Assembly (NCBI GenBank): GCA_002441045.1 | Contig: DJWQ01000116.1 | Location: 2,927 to 35,340, forward strand | From: Firmicutes bacterium UBA6226 | Lineage (GTDB): Bacteria > Bacillota_A > Clostridia > Peptostreptococcales > Acidaminobacteraceae | Length of the DNA stretch: 32,414 nt | Reading direction: 5' to 3' | Shown here: piece after piece, positions 1-9,861 of the stretch | How positions within the stretch are numbered: position 1 is the first letter of the stretch | Layout of the letters: each line of letters starts with the position of its first letter | Made by a program: the position numbers and the translations under genes | Notes under the pieces: model-generated | What the model saw: only the letters and a program-made list of their open reading frames with translations | What the model was told of the DNA's origin: nothing | The model's database searches: none

Positions 1-99
1 GAAGCAAAGCATCTCGAATATTTGTTAGATCAAGTCAAAGAAACTTTAGAAAATTGGGAAAAGAATTTTCAATCATACAAGAGCATTCAATCTGGTTAA
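1..99 (+). CDS. 3' end of an unidentified gene (partial)
   Basis: The first frame is open from the window edge to TAA at 97-99 and encodes 32 residues. They are rich in Glu, Lys and Gln and look helical (motif LENWEKNF). I do not recognise the family from this fragment. The cheA start lies only 29 bases downstream with no terminator between, so this is probably the preceding gene of the same chemosensory operon. The rest of the gene lies outside the window. Confidence 0.55.
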   Translation, partial: EAKHLEYLLDQVKETLENWEKNFQSYKSIQSG

Positions 100-128
100 A
101 AAAACTATGAAAATAAGGAGGCGATACG

Positions 129-2237
129 ATGACGAGTTTTGAAAATGAACCGATGCTCGAGATCTATATCTATGAGACTTCTACATTTCTTGATCAAATG
201 GAACAAGTCATCATTAACAGTGAAAAAGAGGAAAAATTAAGTGATGAAGCAATCAATGAAATCTTTCGTTTCATGCATACCATTAAAGGTTCATCTGCAA
301 TGATGCTATTTAATAACATTGCTACTTTAGCGCATCAACTAGAGGATCTATTTTATTTTATTAGAGAAACGAAGCCCAAAGTCATATCATTTTCAACCTT
401 GTCCGATTTGGCACTAGAAGTGGTTGATTTTATTAAAGTAGAAGTTAATAAAATCAAAAATAGAGATGAACCTGACGGTGATTCAAGTGAAATAGTAAAG
501 GCATTAGTTGCATTACTTGAAGAGATGAAATCGAACAATAATATTGAATCAGAGATTAAAAAGCCTGAATCAGATAAGGTACAACAATACTATATTCCTC
601 AAGAGAAAAAACATTTAAAAGATCCAATCAGTTACTATAAAGCAACCATCAGATTTGAATCCGGTTGCGAGATGGAAAACATCAGGGCTTATACAGTTAT
701 TTTTGGTTTAACAGATCTTGTAGAGGACATGGTACATTTTCCACCAGACGTAGCAGAAAATGAGAAGACAACGGATTGGATTCGTGAAAATGGTTTTGAG
801 ATTCGAGTTAAGACGAAATTATCACTCGATGAGATTCAAGCACATTTAGATAAAACTGTTTTTTTAGAGACGTTAGAAGTAGTTGAGATATTAGAGTCAG
901 AATTTAAATTAGAGCAAGAGGAAAAAACAATTGAAAGAATTCAAACCGAACCTCAAATTATAAAAGTACCTATAGTTAAAACCGTTACTGAAGAAGTAAA
1001 AGAAGCCAAAGATACAAGAGAAGCGAAAGAATCAAAAGAACAAAAAGAAGTCAAAGATACTGGATCAACCATGATTAGTGTTAACGTTGATAAACTCGAC
1101 AATCTTATGAACACAGTTGGTGAACTCGTTATAGCTGAGGCAATGGTAACTCAAAATCCGATAGTAGCTTCAATCGATTCAGATTCATTTCAAAAATCAT
1201 CTAGGTTATTACATAAAATCACAGGCGAACTTCAGGATATGGTGATGTCCATTCGAATGGTACCATTATCAACAACTTTTGTAAAAATGCATCGAATAGT
1301 AAGAGATATGAGTAAAAAATTAAATAAAGAAGTGATATTAGATCTTTTTGGTGAAGAGACGGAAGTGGACAAGAATATTATTGAGAAAATTTCCGATCCT
1401 TTGATGCATCTCATTCGAAATGCCATCGATCACGGAATTGAGTCAGAAGAAGAACGGCTTGAAGCTGGAAAAGAAAAAACAGGTAGAATTACACTAGGTG
1501 CGAAAAACGTTGGAAGTGATGTTCTCATAATTGTTAAGGATGATGGTAAAGGGTTAAATCGAGAGAAAATTCTTGAAAAGGCTAAAGCACAAGGCATGTT
1601 AAGTCATGTCACTTCAGATATGAGTGATCGAGAAATTTTCAACTTAATATTACTACCGGGGTTTTCAACAAAAGAAGCAGTAACAGAGTTTTCAGGTCGT
1701 GGCGTCGGTATGGACGTCGTAGCTAAAAACATTGAAGCGGTTGGTGGTAGCATCGTCGTTGAAAGTGAAGAAGGAATAGGTACGACGATGACGCTTAAGA
1801 TCCCATTGACCCTTGCGATTATAGAAGGCATGAACATTCGCGTTGGGGATTCGAGGTTTACGATACCGATTACTGCTATAAAAGAATCCTTTAGACCGGA
1901 GAAAAGAGACATCATAATTGATCCTGACAAAAATGAAATGGTAATGGTTAGGGGCGATTGTTTTCCAATAATGCGTCTTCACAATCGCTATAAGATTCCA
2001 AGTGAATTTAAGAAGTTTGAACAAGGCATTTTAATTATGGTTGAACAGGATGATCGAGTGATGTGCTTATTTGCAGACGAGCTTATGGGACAACAACAGG
2101 TTGTTGTAAAAGCCTTGCCTAGTTTCATCTCAAATATTAAGAAAATAGATGGGTTGGCTGGATGTACACTTTTGGGTGATGGCAGCATTAGCTTAATACT
2201 GGATATATCGAGTATAACAGGTCTAAGAATAAGATGA
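129..2237 (+). CDS. cheA: Chemotaxis histidine kinase CheA
   Basis: CheA is the cytoplasmic kinase of chemoreceptor arrays; it autophosphorylates on its HPt domain and passes phosphate to response regulators and CheB. The 702 residues show all five domains. P1/HPt (about 1-105) has phosphoacceptor His50 in HTIKGSS. A P2-like regulator-docking domain spans about 168-256. A charged Lys/Glu linker (257-315) follows, then P3 dimerisation (about 316-385) and the P4 ATPase. P4 carries the N-box around NAIDHG (431-436), DDGKG (471-475) and GRGVGMD (523-529). The CheW-like P5 domain runs from about 562 to the end. A strong AAGGAGG at 115-121 precedes the ATG. cheW follows 16 bases downstream. Length and motifs are complete, so it should be active. 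Confidence 0.97.
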   Translation: MTSFENEPMLEIYIYETSTFLDQMEQVIINSEKEEKLSDEAINEIFRFMHTIKGSSAMMLFNNIATLAHQLEDLFYFIRETKPKVISFSTLSDLALEVVDFIKVEVNKIKNRDEPDGDSSEIVKALVALLEEMKSNNNIESEIKKPESDKVQQYYIPQEKKHLKDPISYYKATIRFESGCEMENIRAYTVIFGLTDLVEDMVHFPPDVAENEKTTDWIRENGFEIRVKTKLSLDEIQAHLDKTVFLETLEVVEILESEFKLEQEEKTIERIQTEPQIIKVPIVKTVTEEVKEAKDTREAKESKEQKEVKDTGSTMISVNVDKLDNLMNTVGELVIAEAMVTQNPIVASIDSDSFQKSSRLLHKITGELQDMVMSIRMVPLSTTFVKMHRIVRDMSKKLNKEVILDLFGEETEVDKNIIEKISDPLMHLIRNAIDHGIESEEERLEAGKEKTGRITLGAKNVGSDVLIIVKDDGKGLNREKILEKAKAQGMLSHVTSDMSDREIFNLILLPGFSTKEAVTEFSGRGVGMDVVAKNIEAVGGSIVVESEEGIGTTMTLKIPLTLAIIEGMNIRVGDSRFTIPITAIKESFRPEKRDIIIDPDKNEMVMVRGDCFPIMRLHNRYKIPSEFKKFEQGILIMVEQDDRVMCLFADELMGQQQVVVKALPSFISNIKKIDGLAGCTLLGDGSISLILDISSITGLRIR
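998..1060 (+). repeat. Imperfect 18-bp direct repeat in the CheA linker
   Basis: Two copies of an 18-base unit, AAAAGAAGCCAAAGATAC at 998-1015 and AAAAGAAGTCAAAGATAC at 1043-1060, differ at one base and lie 45 bases apart. With the A/G-rich DNA between them they encode the low-complexity Lys/Glu/Asp linker between the P2 and P3 domains of CheA. The pattern suggests slippage or duplication in a flexible linker. Confidence 0.6.
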
Positions 2238-2253
2238 AGGAAAGGAGGTCAAT

Positions 2254-2748
2254 ATGTCGTCGGCTTTAAATGAGAACTACCTAGAAGAAGATACTCAGAA
2301 GGGAAAGTTTTTGACGTTTAATTTAGAAGAAGAATCATATGGGATTGAAATTAAACATGTAACAGAAATCATAGGCATTTTACCGATTACGGTTGTACCA
2401 GAATTGCCTGATTTTATCAAAGGCATTGTCAATTTAAGAGGTAAAATTATTCCCGTTATGGATATGCGCCTAAAATTCAAAAAGGATTATATGACATACA
2501 ACGAACGCACTTGTATTATCGTTGTCGATGTTAGAGAGCATTCTGTTGGATTAATTGTGGATAGTGTTGCTGAAGTGACCAACATAAAGGAAGAGGATAT
2601 CGTCGATCAGCCCTTACTTAGCTCAGGCGTATCCAATCAATATATAAAAAGCATTGGTAAAGTTAATAATGAAGTGAAATTGTTGCTCGATTGTGAAAAA
2701 TTACTGTCCAATCAAGAATACGATATGATTTTTGACTTGGAAGAATAA
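2254..2748 (+). CDS. cheW: Chemotaxis coupling protein CheW
   Basis: CheW is the cytoplasmic adaptor that links the CheA P5 domain to receptor tips. The 164 residues form a single CheW/SH3-like domain. It starts after a short polar N-terminus at [16 protein letters not shown] and includes the conserved stretch [19 protein letters not shown] at about 58-76. An AAAGGAGG Shine-Dalgarno sits just before the ATG. The gene lies 16 bases after cheA, and its stop codon overlaps the Shine-Dalgarno of the next gene, the chemoreceptor, so co-translation in one operon is expected. The length is typical of the family. Confidence 0.96.
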   Translation: MSSALNENYLEEDTQKGKFLTFNLEEESYGIEIKHVTEIIGILPITVVPELPDFIKGIVNLRGKIIPVMDMRLKFKKDYMTYNERTCIIVVDVREHSVGLIVDSVAEVTNIKEEDIVDQPLLSSGVSNQYIKSIGKVNNEVKLLLDCEKLLSNQEYDMIFDLEE

Positions 2749-2758
2749 GGAGGACTAT

Positions 2759-4468
2759 ATGAAATTATACCGCAATCTTAAAATTGGCACAAAGATGGTT
2801 CTAGGATACTTAATCGTTGCATTAATCGCAGGCGGAATTGGCATTGTTGGGATTATGAACATACAAACAATTAGTGAGAACGATACTTACCTTTATACCA
2901 ATATGACGGAACCATTAGGGGACATGATTATTATCGCTGAAAGTTTCCAAAGAATGCGAGGGAATCTTAAGGACGTCGTATTAGCTGACACTGCAGCTGA
3001 GATTGCTGATAATGAAGCTAGAATCGCAGAGCGAAATAAAGAATTTAATGAGCATCTAGATATTTTTGAAAGTCTTCTCATCACGGAAGAAGGTCAAAGG
3101 TTGACAAGTGATATTAAATTAAATAAAGCAAAATATGATGAACTTGCAGCTCAAATCATAAGCCTTACAAAAGCTGGGCAAAAAGATAAAGCACTCGAAC
3201 TTATGAAAGGTGAAGGCGATGTAATTAGGAAGCAAATAGAAGCGGATTATACAACCCTTAAAGATATGAAGGTGGATATCGCACTTGAAACATCTACTGA
3301 TAATACCTCTCAAGCGAATGCAGCGACAACAATGATGATTGTATTATTAGTAGTTGCGATGATCATTTCAATGTTACTTGGTTACTTTATATCAGCATCT
3401 ATTAGAAAACCAATTACTGGCATGGTTGCAGCAGCTAAGAAAATGGCAGATGGTGATCTAGATGTACATATTCCAGTTACTTCAAGAGATGAGGTGGGTT
3501 TACTTGCAAATGCTTTTAATCAGATGACAGATAATATCAATGAAGTTATGGCGAACATTAACTCTGCATCTGAGCAGGTTGCTGCTGGTGCTAGCCAAGT
3601 TTCTGATTCGAGTATGGCGCTCTCTCAAGGTGCTACTGAGCAAGCGAGCTCGGTTGAACAATTAACAGCATCTGTTCAACAAATCGCAGTTCAAACGAGA
3701 CTTAACGCAGATAACGCAACTGAGGCAAACTCACTTTCAGAAGGGGCTAGAGTTAATGCCGCAAAAGGAAATGATCAAATGAAGATGATGTTAAGTTCAA
3801 TGGAAGAAATTAATGTTTCGTCCTCAAATATTTCGAAGATTATTAAGGTCATAGATGAAATTGCTTTTCAAACCAATATTCTTGCGCTTAACGCAGCAGT
3901 AGAAGCAGCAAGAGCGGGACAACATGGTAAAGGGTTTGCTGTCGTTGCTGAAGAGGTGAGAAACCTTGCCGCACGATCAGCAAATGCAGCACAAGAGACC
4001 ACTGATATGATAGAGGGCTCTATTCGAAAAGTGGAAGATGGAACAAGAATCGCTAAAGAAACTGCTGGTGCGCTTACTGAAATCGTCAAAATTGTCGAAT
4101 CGGTTTCAAACCTAGTGGGCGATATTGCAGTCGCTTCTAACGAACAAGCTCAAGCGGTTGAACAGATTAATCAAGGTATAAGCCAAATTGCAGATGTTGT
4201 TCAGACCACATCTGCAACGTCTGAAGAAACTGCAGCTGCAAGTGAAGAACTTTCTTCTCAAGCAGATATGCTAAAACACCAAGTCGCTAGATTTAAACTT
4301 AGAAAAATAGGTGGTTATGGTTACAACCGTCAAATAGAAGATTTGAATCCCGATGTTCTTAAAATGTTAGATATGATGAAAAGTCAGAATGAATATGAGT
4401 CACATGCACGATTGAACGAACCTAAGAAAAAAATTGTGTTAAGTGAAAATGAGTTTGGAAAATACTAA
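2759..4468 (+). CDS. Methyl-accepting chemotaxis protein (4HB sensor, HAMP)
   Basis: This is a membrane chemoreceptor of 569 residues. It has an N-terminal transmembrane helix (about 13-33) and a roughly 155-residue extracytoplasmic four-helix-bundle region (34-188) with the 4HB_MCP signature near [15 protein letters not shown] second transmembrane helix (about 189-212), HAMP (213-265) and a long coiled-coil signalling domain follow. The receptor tip is conserved ([20 protein letters not shown], 365-384). The C-terminal tail of about 45 residues has no NWETF-type pentapeptide for docking CheR/CheB. ATG 2759 is chosen because AAGGAGG at 2747-2753 precedes it; the upstream in-frame extension from 2732 lies inside cheW. 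The ligand cannot be read from the sequence. Confidence 0.95.
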   Translation: MKLYRNLKIGTKMVLGYLIVALIAGGIGIVGIMNIQTISENDTYLYTNMTEPLGDMIIIAESFQRMRGNLKDVVLADTAAEIADNEARIAERNKEFNEHLDIFESLLITEEGQRLTSDIKLNKAKYDELAAQIISLTKAGQKDKALELMKGEGDVIRKQIEADYTTLKDMKVDIALETSTDNTSQANAATTMMIVLLVVAMIISMLLGYFISASIRKPITGMVAAAKKMADGDLDVHIPVTSRDEVGLLANAFNQMTDNINEVMANINSASEQVAAGASQVSDSSMALSQGATEQASSVEQLTASVQQIAVQTRLNADNATEANSLSEGARVNAAKGNDQMKMMLSSMEEINVSSSNISKIIKVIDEIAFQTNILALNAAVEAARAGQHGKGFAVVAEEVRNLAARSANAAQETTDMIEGSIRKVEDGTRIAKETAGALTEIVKIVESVSNLVGDIAVASNEQAQAVEQINQGISQIADVVQTTSATSEETAAASEELSSQADMLKHQVARFKLRKIGGYGYNRQIEDLNPDVLKMLDMMKSQNEYESHARLNEPKKKIVLSENEFGKY

Positions 4469-4481
4469 ACATAGAAAGGCT

Positions 4482-4503
4482 AGGAGAGGATCATGCCTCT
4501 CCT
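4482..4503 (+). promoter_or_regulatory. Perfect 8-bp hairpin over the ribosome-binding site before cheR
   Basis: AGGAGAGG at 4482-4489 and CCTCTCCT at 4496-4503 are exact reverse complements separated by ATCATG. The 5' arm contains the only good Shine-Dalgarno near cheR, and the loop contains the ATG of a seven-codon leader ORF. No U-run follows, so it is not an intrinsic terminator. The arrangement predicts that RNA folding would limit initiation here. Confidence 0.6.
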
Positions 4504-4516
4504 ATGGTACATATGA
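4493..4516 (+). CDS. Putative leader peptide MPLLWYI overlapping the cheR start
   Basis: ATG at 4493 lies 6 bases after AGGAG (4482-4486), a normal spacing. It opens a seven-codon frame ending with TGA at 4514-4516. That stop overlaps an in-frame cheR ATG at 4513-4515 as ATGA, the classic arrangement for translational coupling. This explains why cheR has no Shine-Dalgarno at normal distance of its own. The alternative is that cheR starts at ATG 4504 with a 17-base spacing and the short frame is accidental. It is too short for coding statistics, so confidence is modest. Confidence 0.4.
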   Translation: MPLLWYI

Positions 4517-5319
4517 TTAAAATTACACATAAGGAGTTTATCCAGCTTGCAGAGCTGATAAAAATAAATTATGGGATTAATTTAAAAAAAGAGAAAGAGA
4601 CACTTGTCGTCTCCAGATTGCATAAAGTTTTAGATGAGTTAAAAGTAAATAGTTTTACAGAGTACTACGACTATTTAATGAGAGACCCAACAGGTCAATC
4701 CTTACAGGTCTTAGTGAATAAGATCTCTACAAATCACTCCTTTTTTATGAGAGAGTTTGATCATTTCGCTTATCTTAGAGATGAAGTTTTACCTTACTTT
4801 ACAAAAGAAATTAACGATAGGGACTTCAGATTATGGTGTGCAGCTAGTGCGACGGGAGAAGAGCCATATACATTGGCGATGATTTTGAAAGATCATTTTC
4901 CGAAAGAGTGGGATAGCAAAATTCTAGCAACTGACATATCTGAGGAAGCCCTTCATATCGCTCAAAACGGTGTTTACAGCTCAGGTGAAATCAGTAATTT
5001 ACCAAAAGCTTGGATTGTAAAGTATATGAAGAAAATAGATCATGAGCATTACCAATTTAGTGATGAACTAAAAAGAGAAGTACTCTATAGAAAGTTTAAC
5101 TTGATGACAGAAAAATATCCCTTTAAGAAAAAAATGCATGTGGTTTTTTGTCGAAATGTTATGATTTACTTTGATAATGCAACCAAAGAAGCTTTGGTAC
5201 AAAAAATATACGATTCACTTACTTACGGTGGTTATTTATTTATCGGTCATTCTGAATCCATAAATAAGGATGCAACTGATTTTAAATATATCAAACCAGC
5301 TGTGTATCGAAAAATATAG
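4513..5319 (+). CDS. cheR: Chemoreceptor glutamate methyltransferase CheR
   Basis: CheR transfers methyl groups from S-adenosylmethionine to receptor glutamates during adaptation. The protein is 268 residues from ATG 4513, or 271 from ATG 4504. It has the helical N-terminal CheR domain, the conserved TNHSFFMRE segment, the SAM-binding motif CAASATGEEPYTLA and the late motif VVFCRNVMIYFD. No TPR or other extension is present, so it is the classical single-function form. I prefer 4513 because it is joined by ATGA to a leader ORF that owns the nearest good Shine-Dalgarno. cheB begins 8 bases after the stop. The matching receptor lacks a visible C-terminal tether pentapeptide. Confidence 0.95.
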   Translation: MIKITHKEFIQLAELIKINYGINLKKEKETLVVSRLHKVLDELKVNSFTEYYDYLMRDPTGQSLQVLVNKISTNHSFFMREFDHFAYLRDEVLPYFTKEINDRDFRLWCAASATGEEPYTLAMILKDHFPKEWDSKILATDISEEALHIAQNGVYSSGEISNLPKAWIVKYMKKIDHEHYQFSDELKREVLYRKFNLMTEKYPFKKKMHVVFCRNVMIYFDNATKEALVQKIYDSLTYGGYLFIGHSESINKDATDFKYIKPAVYRKI

Positions 5320-5327
5320 GTGACTTT

Positions 5328-6344
5328 ATGGGATCAAAAATAAAAGTATTGGTATTAGATGACAGTATGGTGTTTCGTGAAGTGCTTTCGCGAGGTCTTT
5401 CAGTAGATCCTGATATCATCGTAGTTGCGAAAGCAGAAAATCCATATGATGCAATCGATAAAATAGAACGTTTTCAACCCGATGTGATTACGTGTGATGT
5501 TCAAATGCCCAAGATGGATGGGATTGAGTTTATAAGACAACTCATGCCACAGCATCCAGTGCCAGTAATCGTCGTAAGTGCCATAAGCGAGTCGGTCTTA
5601 GAAGCACTGAACGTCGGTGCGGTTGATTTTGTTACAAAACCCAATGTGCAGTCACCGCAGAGTGTTGAAAACTTTATTAAAGATCTAATTTGTAAGGTTA
5701 AAGCAGCCAAAAAAGCAAAAGTTGTCACAATTGACGATTCATTAGAGACTGATGTATCAAGTGTCTCTAAGGTTCAGAGTAAAAGAGTCATCGCAATTGG
5801 CGCTTCCACAGGTGGAACAGAAGCAATCTATAAAGTACTAAAAACACTACCGAGAGAGATTCCTGGAATTGTAATTGTCCAGCATATCCCCCCTCAGTTT
5901 TCTAAAATGTTTGCGACTAGGCTCAATCAGCAAACACATTTTGAGGTTTTAGAAGCAAAAAAAGGCGACTATCTCGAAATGGGTAGAGTGCTGATTGCAC
6001 CCGGTGATCAACATATGAAAATCCAGCGTGTGGGCGATCGTTTTAAAGTAGACGTCTTTTTTGGAGATCGTGTTAATGGACATTGTCCCTCAGTGGATGT
6101 GCTTTTTAATTCAGTAGCAAAAGAAGGTGGAGACAAGGCGATTGGAGTTATCCTGACGGGTATGGGTTATGATGGTGCGAAAGGGCTGTTGTCGATGCGA
6201 CGTCATGGTTCGAGAACGCTTGGGCAAGATGAAGGCTCTTCCGTAGTTTACGGAATGCCTAAAGCTGCCTATGAAGTGGGTGCAGTAGAACGACAATTGC
6301 CTCTTGAACAGATTTCAAAAGGCATTTGTCAATTGTTAAAATAG
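5328..6344 (+). CDS. cheB: Chemoreceptor methylesterase/deamidase CheB
   Basis: CheB removes methyl groups from receptor glutamates and is activated by phosphate from CheA. The 338 residues comprise a receiver domain (about 5-125) with acidic pair DD11-12, phosphoacceptor Asp57 in TCDVQMPKMDG and the KP motif near 104. The C-terminal esterase domain (from about 152) has catalytic Ser160 in GASTGG, His186 in VQHIPP and Asp282 in GMGYDGAKG. It is full length with all catalytic residues. The Shine-Dalgarno (AGGTGA) is weaker than for neighbouring genes. It is closely spaced after cheR. Confidence 0.97.
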   Translation: MGSKIKVLVLDDSMVFREVLSRGLSVDPDIIVVAKAENPYDAIDKIERFQPDVITCDVQMPKMDGIEFIRQLMPQHPVPVIVVSAISESVLEALNVGAVDFVTKPNVQSPQSVENFIKDLICKVKAAKKAKVVTIDDSLETDVSSVSKVQSKRVIAIGASTGGTEAIYKVLKTLPREIPGIVIVQHIPPQFSKMFATRLNQQTHFEVLEAKKGDYLEMGRVLIAPGDQHMKIQRVGDRFKVDVFFGDRVNGHCPSVDVLFNSVAKEGGDKAIGVILTGMGYDGAKGLLSMRRHGSRTLGQDEGSSVVYGMPKAAYEVGAVERQLPLEQISKGICQLLK

Positions 6345-6374
6345 AACTTAAGTCTAGTAGATGAGGGCCAGTTG

Positions 6375-9300
6375 ATGAAGATGAAAACACAAAATATCAC
6401 AAAGTATGACCGTTCAAAACTAATTTCTGTGTTAAACTCTGTTGGAGACGCAATCTTAATCTGTGACATTGAGGGCGATATTGATTTTGCAAACGCTGAG
6501 GCTTGTGAAATTTTAGAAAGAGATTCAGATTCGTTAATTGGACAATCCCTTAATCAGGTAATGGTTATTCAAAACGATTTGGTACATTGTCCCAATTTTT
6601 TCTTTAGTGATGCAGGAGAACTTCCTTATCTAGAAAAAGGTTTATTAAAGGAATCCTATATTCAAACAGGACTGACAGATAAAAAGTATATATCAGCAAA
6701 ATTTACTAGAATACAAGAAAACGAAAATGAGTTGACTGGATATGTTCTCGTTTTCAGAGATGTTTCAAAGATCCATAAAGCTGAATTAGAAGTTCTACGA
6801 GAACGAAACAATTTAATGCAGCTTTTTTCTAGTCTTCCAGTTGGTATGGCGATCATCGATGAAGGACTAATGATACTAGGCATCAATCCGCAGTTTAGAA
6901 AAACCTTTGGTGTAAAAGATCACGATATTTCTGGCATAAGAATCGGTAATGTTGTTCGATGCACCAATAGTTTCAAAAATAGTTGTGGTAAATCTGATTC
7001 ATGTGAAAATTGCGACTTTAATCTATTTTTAAAACAGAGCATACAAAAAGGTGAAATGCAAAGTGGTCATGTCATTTCTTTAACGACTGCATCAGATATT
7101 TTGGATAAGGTATTTTACTTCAACATTAATTTCATGCCACTAGAGCAAAGTGGTAGAAGTATTTATATGGTTACATTTGAGGACATAACCCCGAGAATTT
7201 TATATGAGCAGAGCTTAGAAAAGGCAAAGCAAGTTAACTTGAGCTATTTGAACAGTTTGCCATTAATTATCTACAAGCTTGACGAAAGTCTTAGCTGTGA
7301 GTTTGTTAATGACGCATTCAAAGTGTGGCAGGACAATGATCAATATCATTTCTTTGAAATTCTTAAACATCGGATGAATGAAAACAATTTCAATTTTTTT
7401 AAATCCGCTATTGATGTGAGTTCTAGAAATCAAACAGATTTTCAATTGGAACTTATTATGAAAAACCAGTACGAAGAAGAAAGACACATGTTGGCAATTG
7501 GAAAGCCTTACTATGATGATGAGAGCAATTATAAGGGCATCATTGGTATTTTACTTGATCGACATGATAGTTTTCTAACAGAGGAAAAGTTTAGACAGAG
7601 TCAGAAAAAATACTACTCATTATTCCAAAATATGGATCATATGATTTTTTATATTCAACTTGAATTTTATGAAGATGGTGGCGTTAAAGATGGCCGAATT
7701 ATGGAAATTAATAAGAAAGTTTATACCACTTTAAGAAGAAAACCAAATGAGGTTTTGAGAAGTGATTTGAAGCAACTAAGTAGTTTTCTGAGTATTGATT
7801 ATGACGAGTTTAGGAAGAGAGTTGAAAAGGTTGTCGCATACGAAAATGTCGATCACATAGAAGAGCATTATGTGGTTGGTTTAAACAAATGGATTCAACT
7901 CTCTTTATATTCACCAGATCAAGGATATGTTGTTTTGTTAATAACAGACATAGACTATAAAAAAAGAGCGTCCATTGAGCTTTATCAAGAGAAAGAGAAA
8001 TCTGAGGCAGCCAATAAAGCTAAAAGTGAGTTTCTTGCCAATATGAGCCATGAGATTAGAACGCCACTTAATGGCATTTTGGGTATGGTGGACTTAACGC
8101 TTATGGATCCTGTAAATGAAGAGCAAACGGATAATCTTAAAACTGCTAAAGAATGTGTTGCATCCTTACTTGAAATCGTCAATGACGTGCTTGATTTTTC
8201 TAAAATTGAAGCAGGTAAGTTGAAAATAGAATACAATCCATTCTCGATGAAAGGGTTAATAGATTCCATAGTAAAGATACATCAGCCCCATATTCATGAA
8301 AAAGGAATTGCGTTTCAACTTGAATCTGATGCCATTTTAAGTAAGCACTATTATGGTGATGAAAATAGACTTAAGCAGATTATCAATAATCTCATTAACA
8401 ATGCAATTAAGTTTACGGATAAAGGGTCTATCACCTTTAAAATAAAAGAATCAGAAAGTACTGAAGGAGAGATGAAGCAGCTTGAGTTTTCTGTGATTGA
8501 TACAGGAATCGGAATTGAAGCGTCTAATTTCAATTTGCTTTTTAATAGTTTTACTCAGGTGGATGGGACCTATACTCGAAAATATGGTGGCACAGGTCTA
8601 GGGCTTGTGATTTCAAAGCAATTGGCTGAGATGATGTATGGTACCATAAGTTTCAGCAGTGTTTACATGAAAGGGAGTAAATTCACTTTATCCATACCAC
8701 TTCGAGAAGTAGACTCAAAATCAGTTGAAAAGAGTCGAGAAATAAAAACGCATTTCGCGTTAAATGATAAAGAAATTCTGTTGGTTGAAGATGATAGTGT
8801 TAATCAAATTGTTATGTCCAAAATGATTGAACTAGAGAAAATTAAAGTTGACATTGTATCCAATGGTCTTGAGGCGATCGAAGCAGTTAAACTTAAAAAA
8901 TATGATTTAATTCTAATGGACATTCAAATGCCACAAATGAATGGCATTGAGGCAACTAAGTGGATTAGAAGTGAGTTTAACCTTAATCAAAAGACGACGA
9001 TTATCGCGCTAACCGCATATGCACTTGAAGGCGATGAAGCTCTTTTTAGAGCCAGTGGAATGGATGGCTATATTTCTAAACCAGTAGACAGAAGTACTTT
9101 GGTTTCTTTCTTAGCTAAGTATTTGAATAAAGAAAGCGTTAGCCATTTAGCGGCATCAGATTACAAGATGAGTCTGATCACATCAGAGCTTTTTGAAAGT
9201 GTTTCTGAAAAATTGATTCAGATTGAAATGGCAATGATGCAAGAAAACCTTATATTACTTGAGCTCTCAGCACACCAACTGAAAATGATATTTGAAAATC

Positions 9301-9458
9301 ATAGAGTTGAAGAACTTAAAACGCTAGCATTTAAGATGGAACTATCTATAAGAAAAGAATTGTACAACGAAACGATAGAATATATCAAAAAGATACGATT
9401 AATGATTGGCATTTTAATGGATGGAGGACGAGCGAATGAAGAAAATTCTAATAGTTGA
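6375..9458 (+). CDS. Cytoplasmic PAS hybrid histidine kinase with receiver and HPt-like tail
   Basis: This 1027-residue protein has no transmembrane segment. The N-terminus holds PAS or PAS-like modules (about 14-130, 145-275, a diverged region 285-400 and another at 410-530). The second PAS carries four cysteines at 196, 204, 210 and 213 (C-x7-C-x5-C-x2-C). HisKA has His559 in [13 protein letters not shown]. The ATPase has [16 protein letters not shown] and GGTGLGL. The receiver (about 800-920) has Asp849 in [11 protein letters not shown]. The last 95 residues are helical with an HPt-like AHQLKM (His967), though the usual HxxKG glycine is replaced. ATG 6375 follows GAGGG at 6363-6367; a TTG three bases earlier is less likely. 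The gene lies 30 bases after cheB, and its end overlaps the next gene by 23 bases. The signal is unknown. Confidence 0.93.
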   Translation: MKMKTQNITKYDRSKLISVLNSVGDAILICDIEGDIDFANAEACEILERDSDSLIGQSLNQVMVIQNDLVHCPNFFFSDAGELPYLEKGLLKESYIQTGLTDKKYISAKFTRIQENENELTGYVLVFRDVSKIHKAELEVLRERNNLMQLFSSLPVGMAIIDEGLMILGINPQFRKTFGVKDHDISGIRIGNVVRCTNSFKNSCGKSDSCENCDFNLFLKQSIQKGEMQSGHVISLTTASDILDKVFYFNINFMPLEQSGRSIYMVTFEDITPRILYEQSLEKAKQVNLSYLNSLPLIIYKLDESLSCEFVNDAFKVWQDNDQYHFFEILKHRMNENNFNFFKSAIDVSSRNQTDFQLELIMKNQYEEERHMLAIGKPYYDDESNYKGIIGILLDRHDSFLTEEKFRQSQKKYYSLFQNMDHMIFYIQLEFYEDGGVKDGRIMEINKKVYTTLRRKPNEVLRSDLKQLSSFLSIDYDEFRKRVEKVVAYENVDHIEEHYVVGLNKWIQLSLYSPDQGYVVLLITDIDYKKRASIELYQEKEKSEAANKAKSEFLANMSHEIRTPLNGILGMVDLTLMDPVNEEQTDNLKTAKECVASLLEIVNDVLDFSKIEAGKLKIEYNPFSMKGLIDSIVKIHQPHIHEKGIAFQLESDAILSKHYYGDENRLKQIINNLINNAIKFTDKGSITFKIKESESTEGEMKQLEFSVIDTGIGIEASNFNLLFNSFTQVDGTYTRKYGGTGLGLVISKQLAEMMYGTISFSSVYMKGSKFTLSIPLREVDSKSVEKSREIKTHFALNDKEILLVEDDSVNQIVMSKMIELEKIKVDIVSNGLEAIEAVKLKKYDLILMDIQMPQMNGIEATKWIRSEFNLNQKTTIIALTAYALEGDEALFRASGMDGYISKPVDRSTLVSFLAKYLNKESVSHLAASDYKMSLITSELFESVSEKLIQIEMAMMQENLILLELSAHQLKMIFENHRVEELKTLAFKMELSIRKELYNETIEYIKKIRLMIGILMDGGRANEENSNS

Positions 9459-9834
9459 AGACGATATGGTCAGTAGAAAATTTTTAAACAAAGTTTTAAG
9501 AGAGTATGGTGATTGTGATCTAGTCGTAGATGGGTTAGAGGCAATAGATGCCTTTTTAATATCACTTAAAGAAAATTCACCGTATGATTTGATCTGCTTA
9601 GATATCATGATGCCCAAAATCGATGGTGTTAAAGTGTTAAAAGCAATGAGAGATTTAGAGAATGAAAAAAATATATCGAAAGAAAATAAAAGTAAGATCA
9701 TTATGACGACAGCGCTTGGTGAATCAGATATCGTTAAAACAGCTTTTGAGTACGGCTGTGACGCATATGCATCAAAGCCAATAGATTTAGATAAATTTCG
9801 AGAAGTTCTAGGAAAGTTAGGCATTATCGAATAA
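9436..9834 (+). CDS. Single-domain CheY-like response regulator
   Basis: The 132-residue receiver has no output domain. Conserved residues are ED/D at 8-10, phosphoacceptor Asp56 in [10 protein letters not shown], Thr91/Thr92 in MTTAL and Lys114 in SKPID. A longer-than-usual charged loop lies between helix 3 and strand 4 (about 74-87, [13 protein letters not shown]), a feature I associate with a clostridial subgroup of stand-alone regulators. ATG 9436 is chosen because GGAGG at 9423-9427 is ideally spaced; the upstream in-frame ATG 9421 would precede that site. It overlaps the 3' end of the hybrid kinase by 23 bases, suggesting translational coupling. It is the only CheY-like protein near cheA here and may serve the array, the kinases or both. 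Confidence 0.93.
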   Translation: MKKILIVEDDMVSRKFLNKVLREYGDCDLVVDGLEAIDAFLISLKENSPYDLICLDIMMPKIDGVKVLKAMRDLENEKNISKENKSKIIMTTALGESDIVKTAFEYGCDAYASKPIDLDKFREVLGKLGIIE

Positions 9835-9861
9835 ACACATTTGACGTAAAGGAGAAAAACT

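Noticed and set aside
1604..2024. Two overlapping minus-strand frames of about 110 codons opposite cheA
   Set aside because: They mirror the strongly conserved ATPase and P5 regions of CheA and show no ribosome site or family features.
4482..4503. Hairpin before cheR as an intrinsic terminator
   Set aside because: No U-run follows, and the cheR coding sequence begins immediately.
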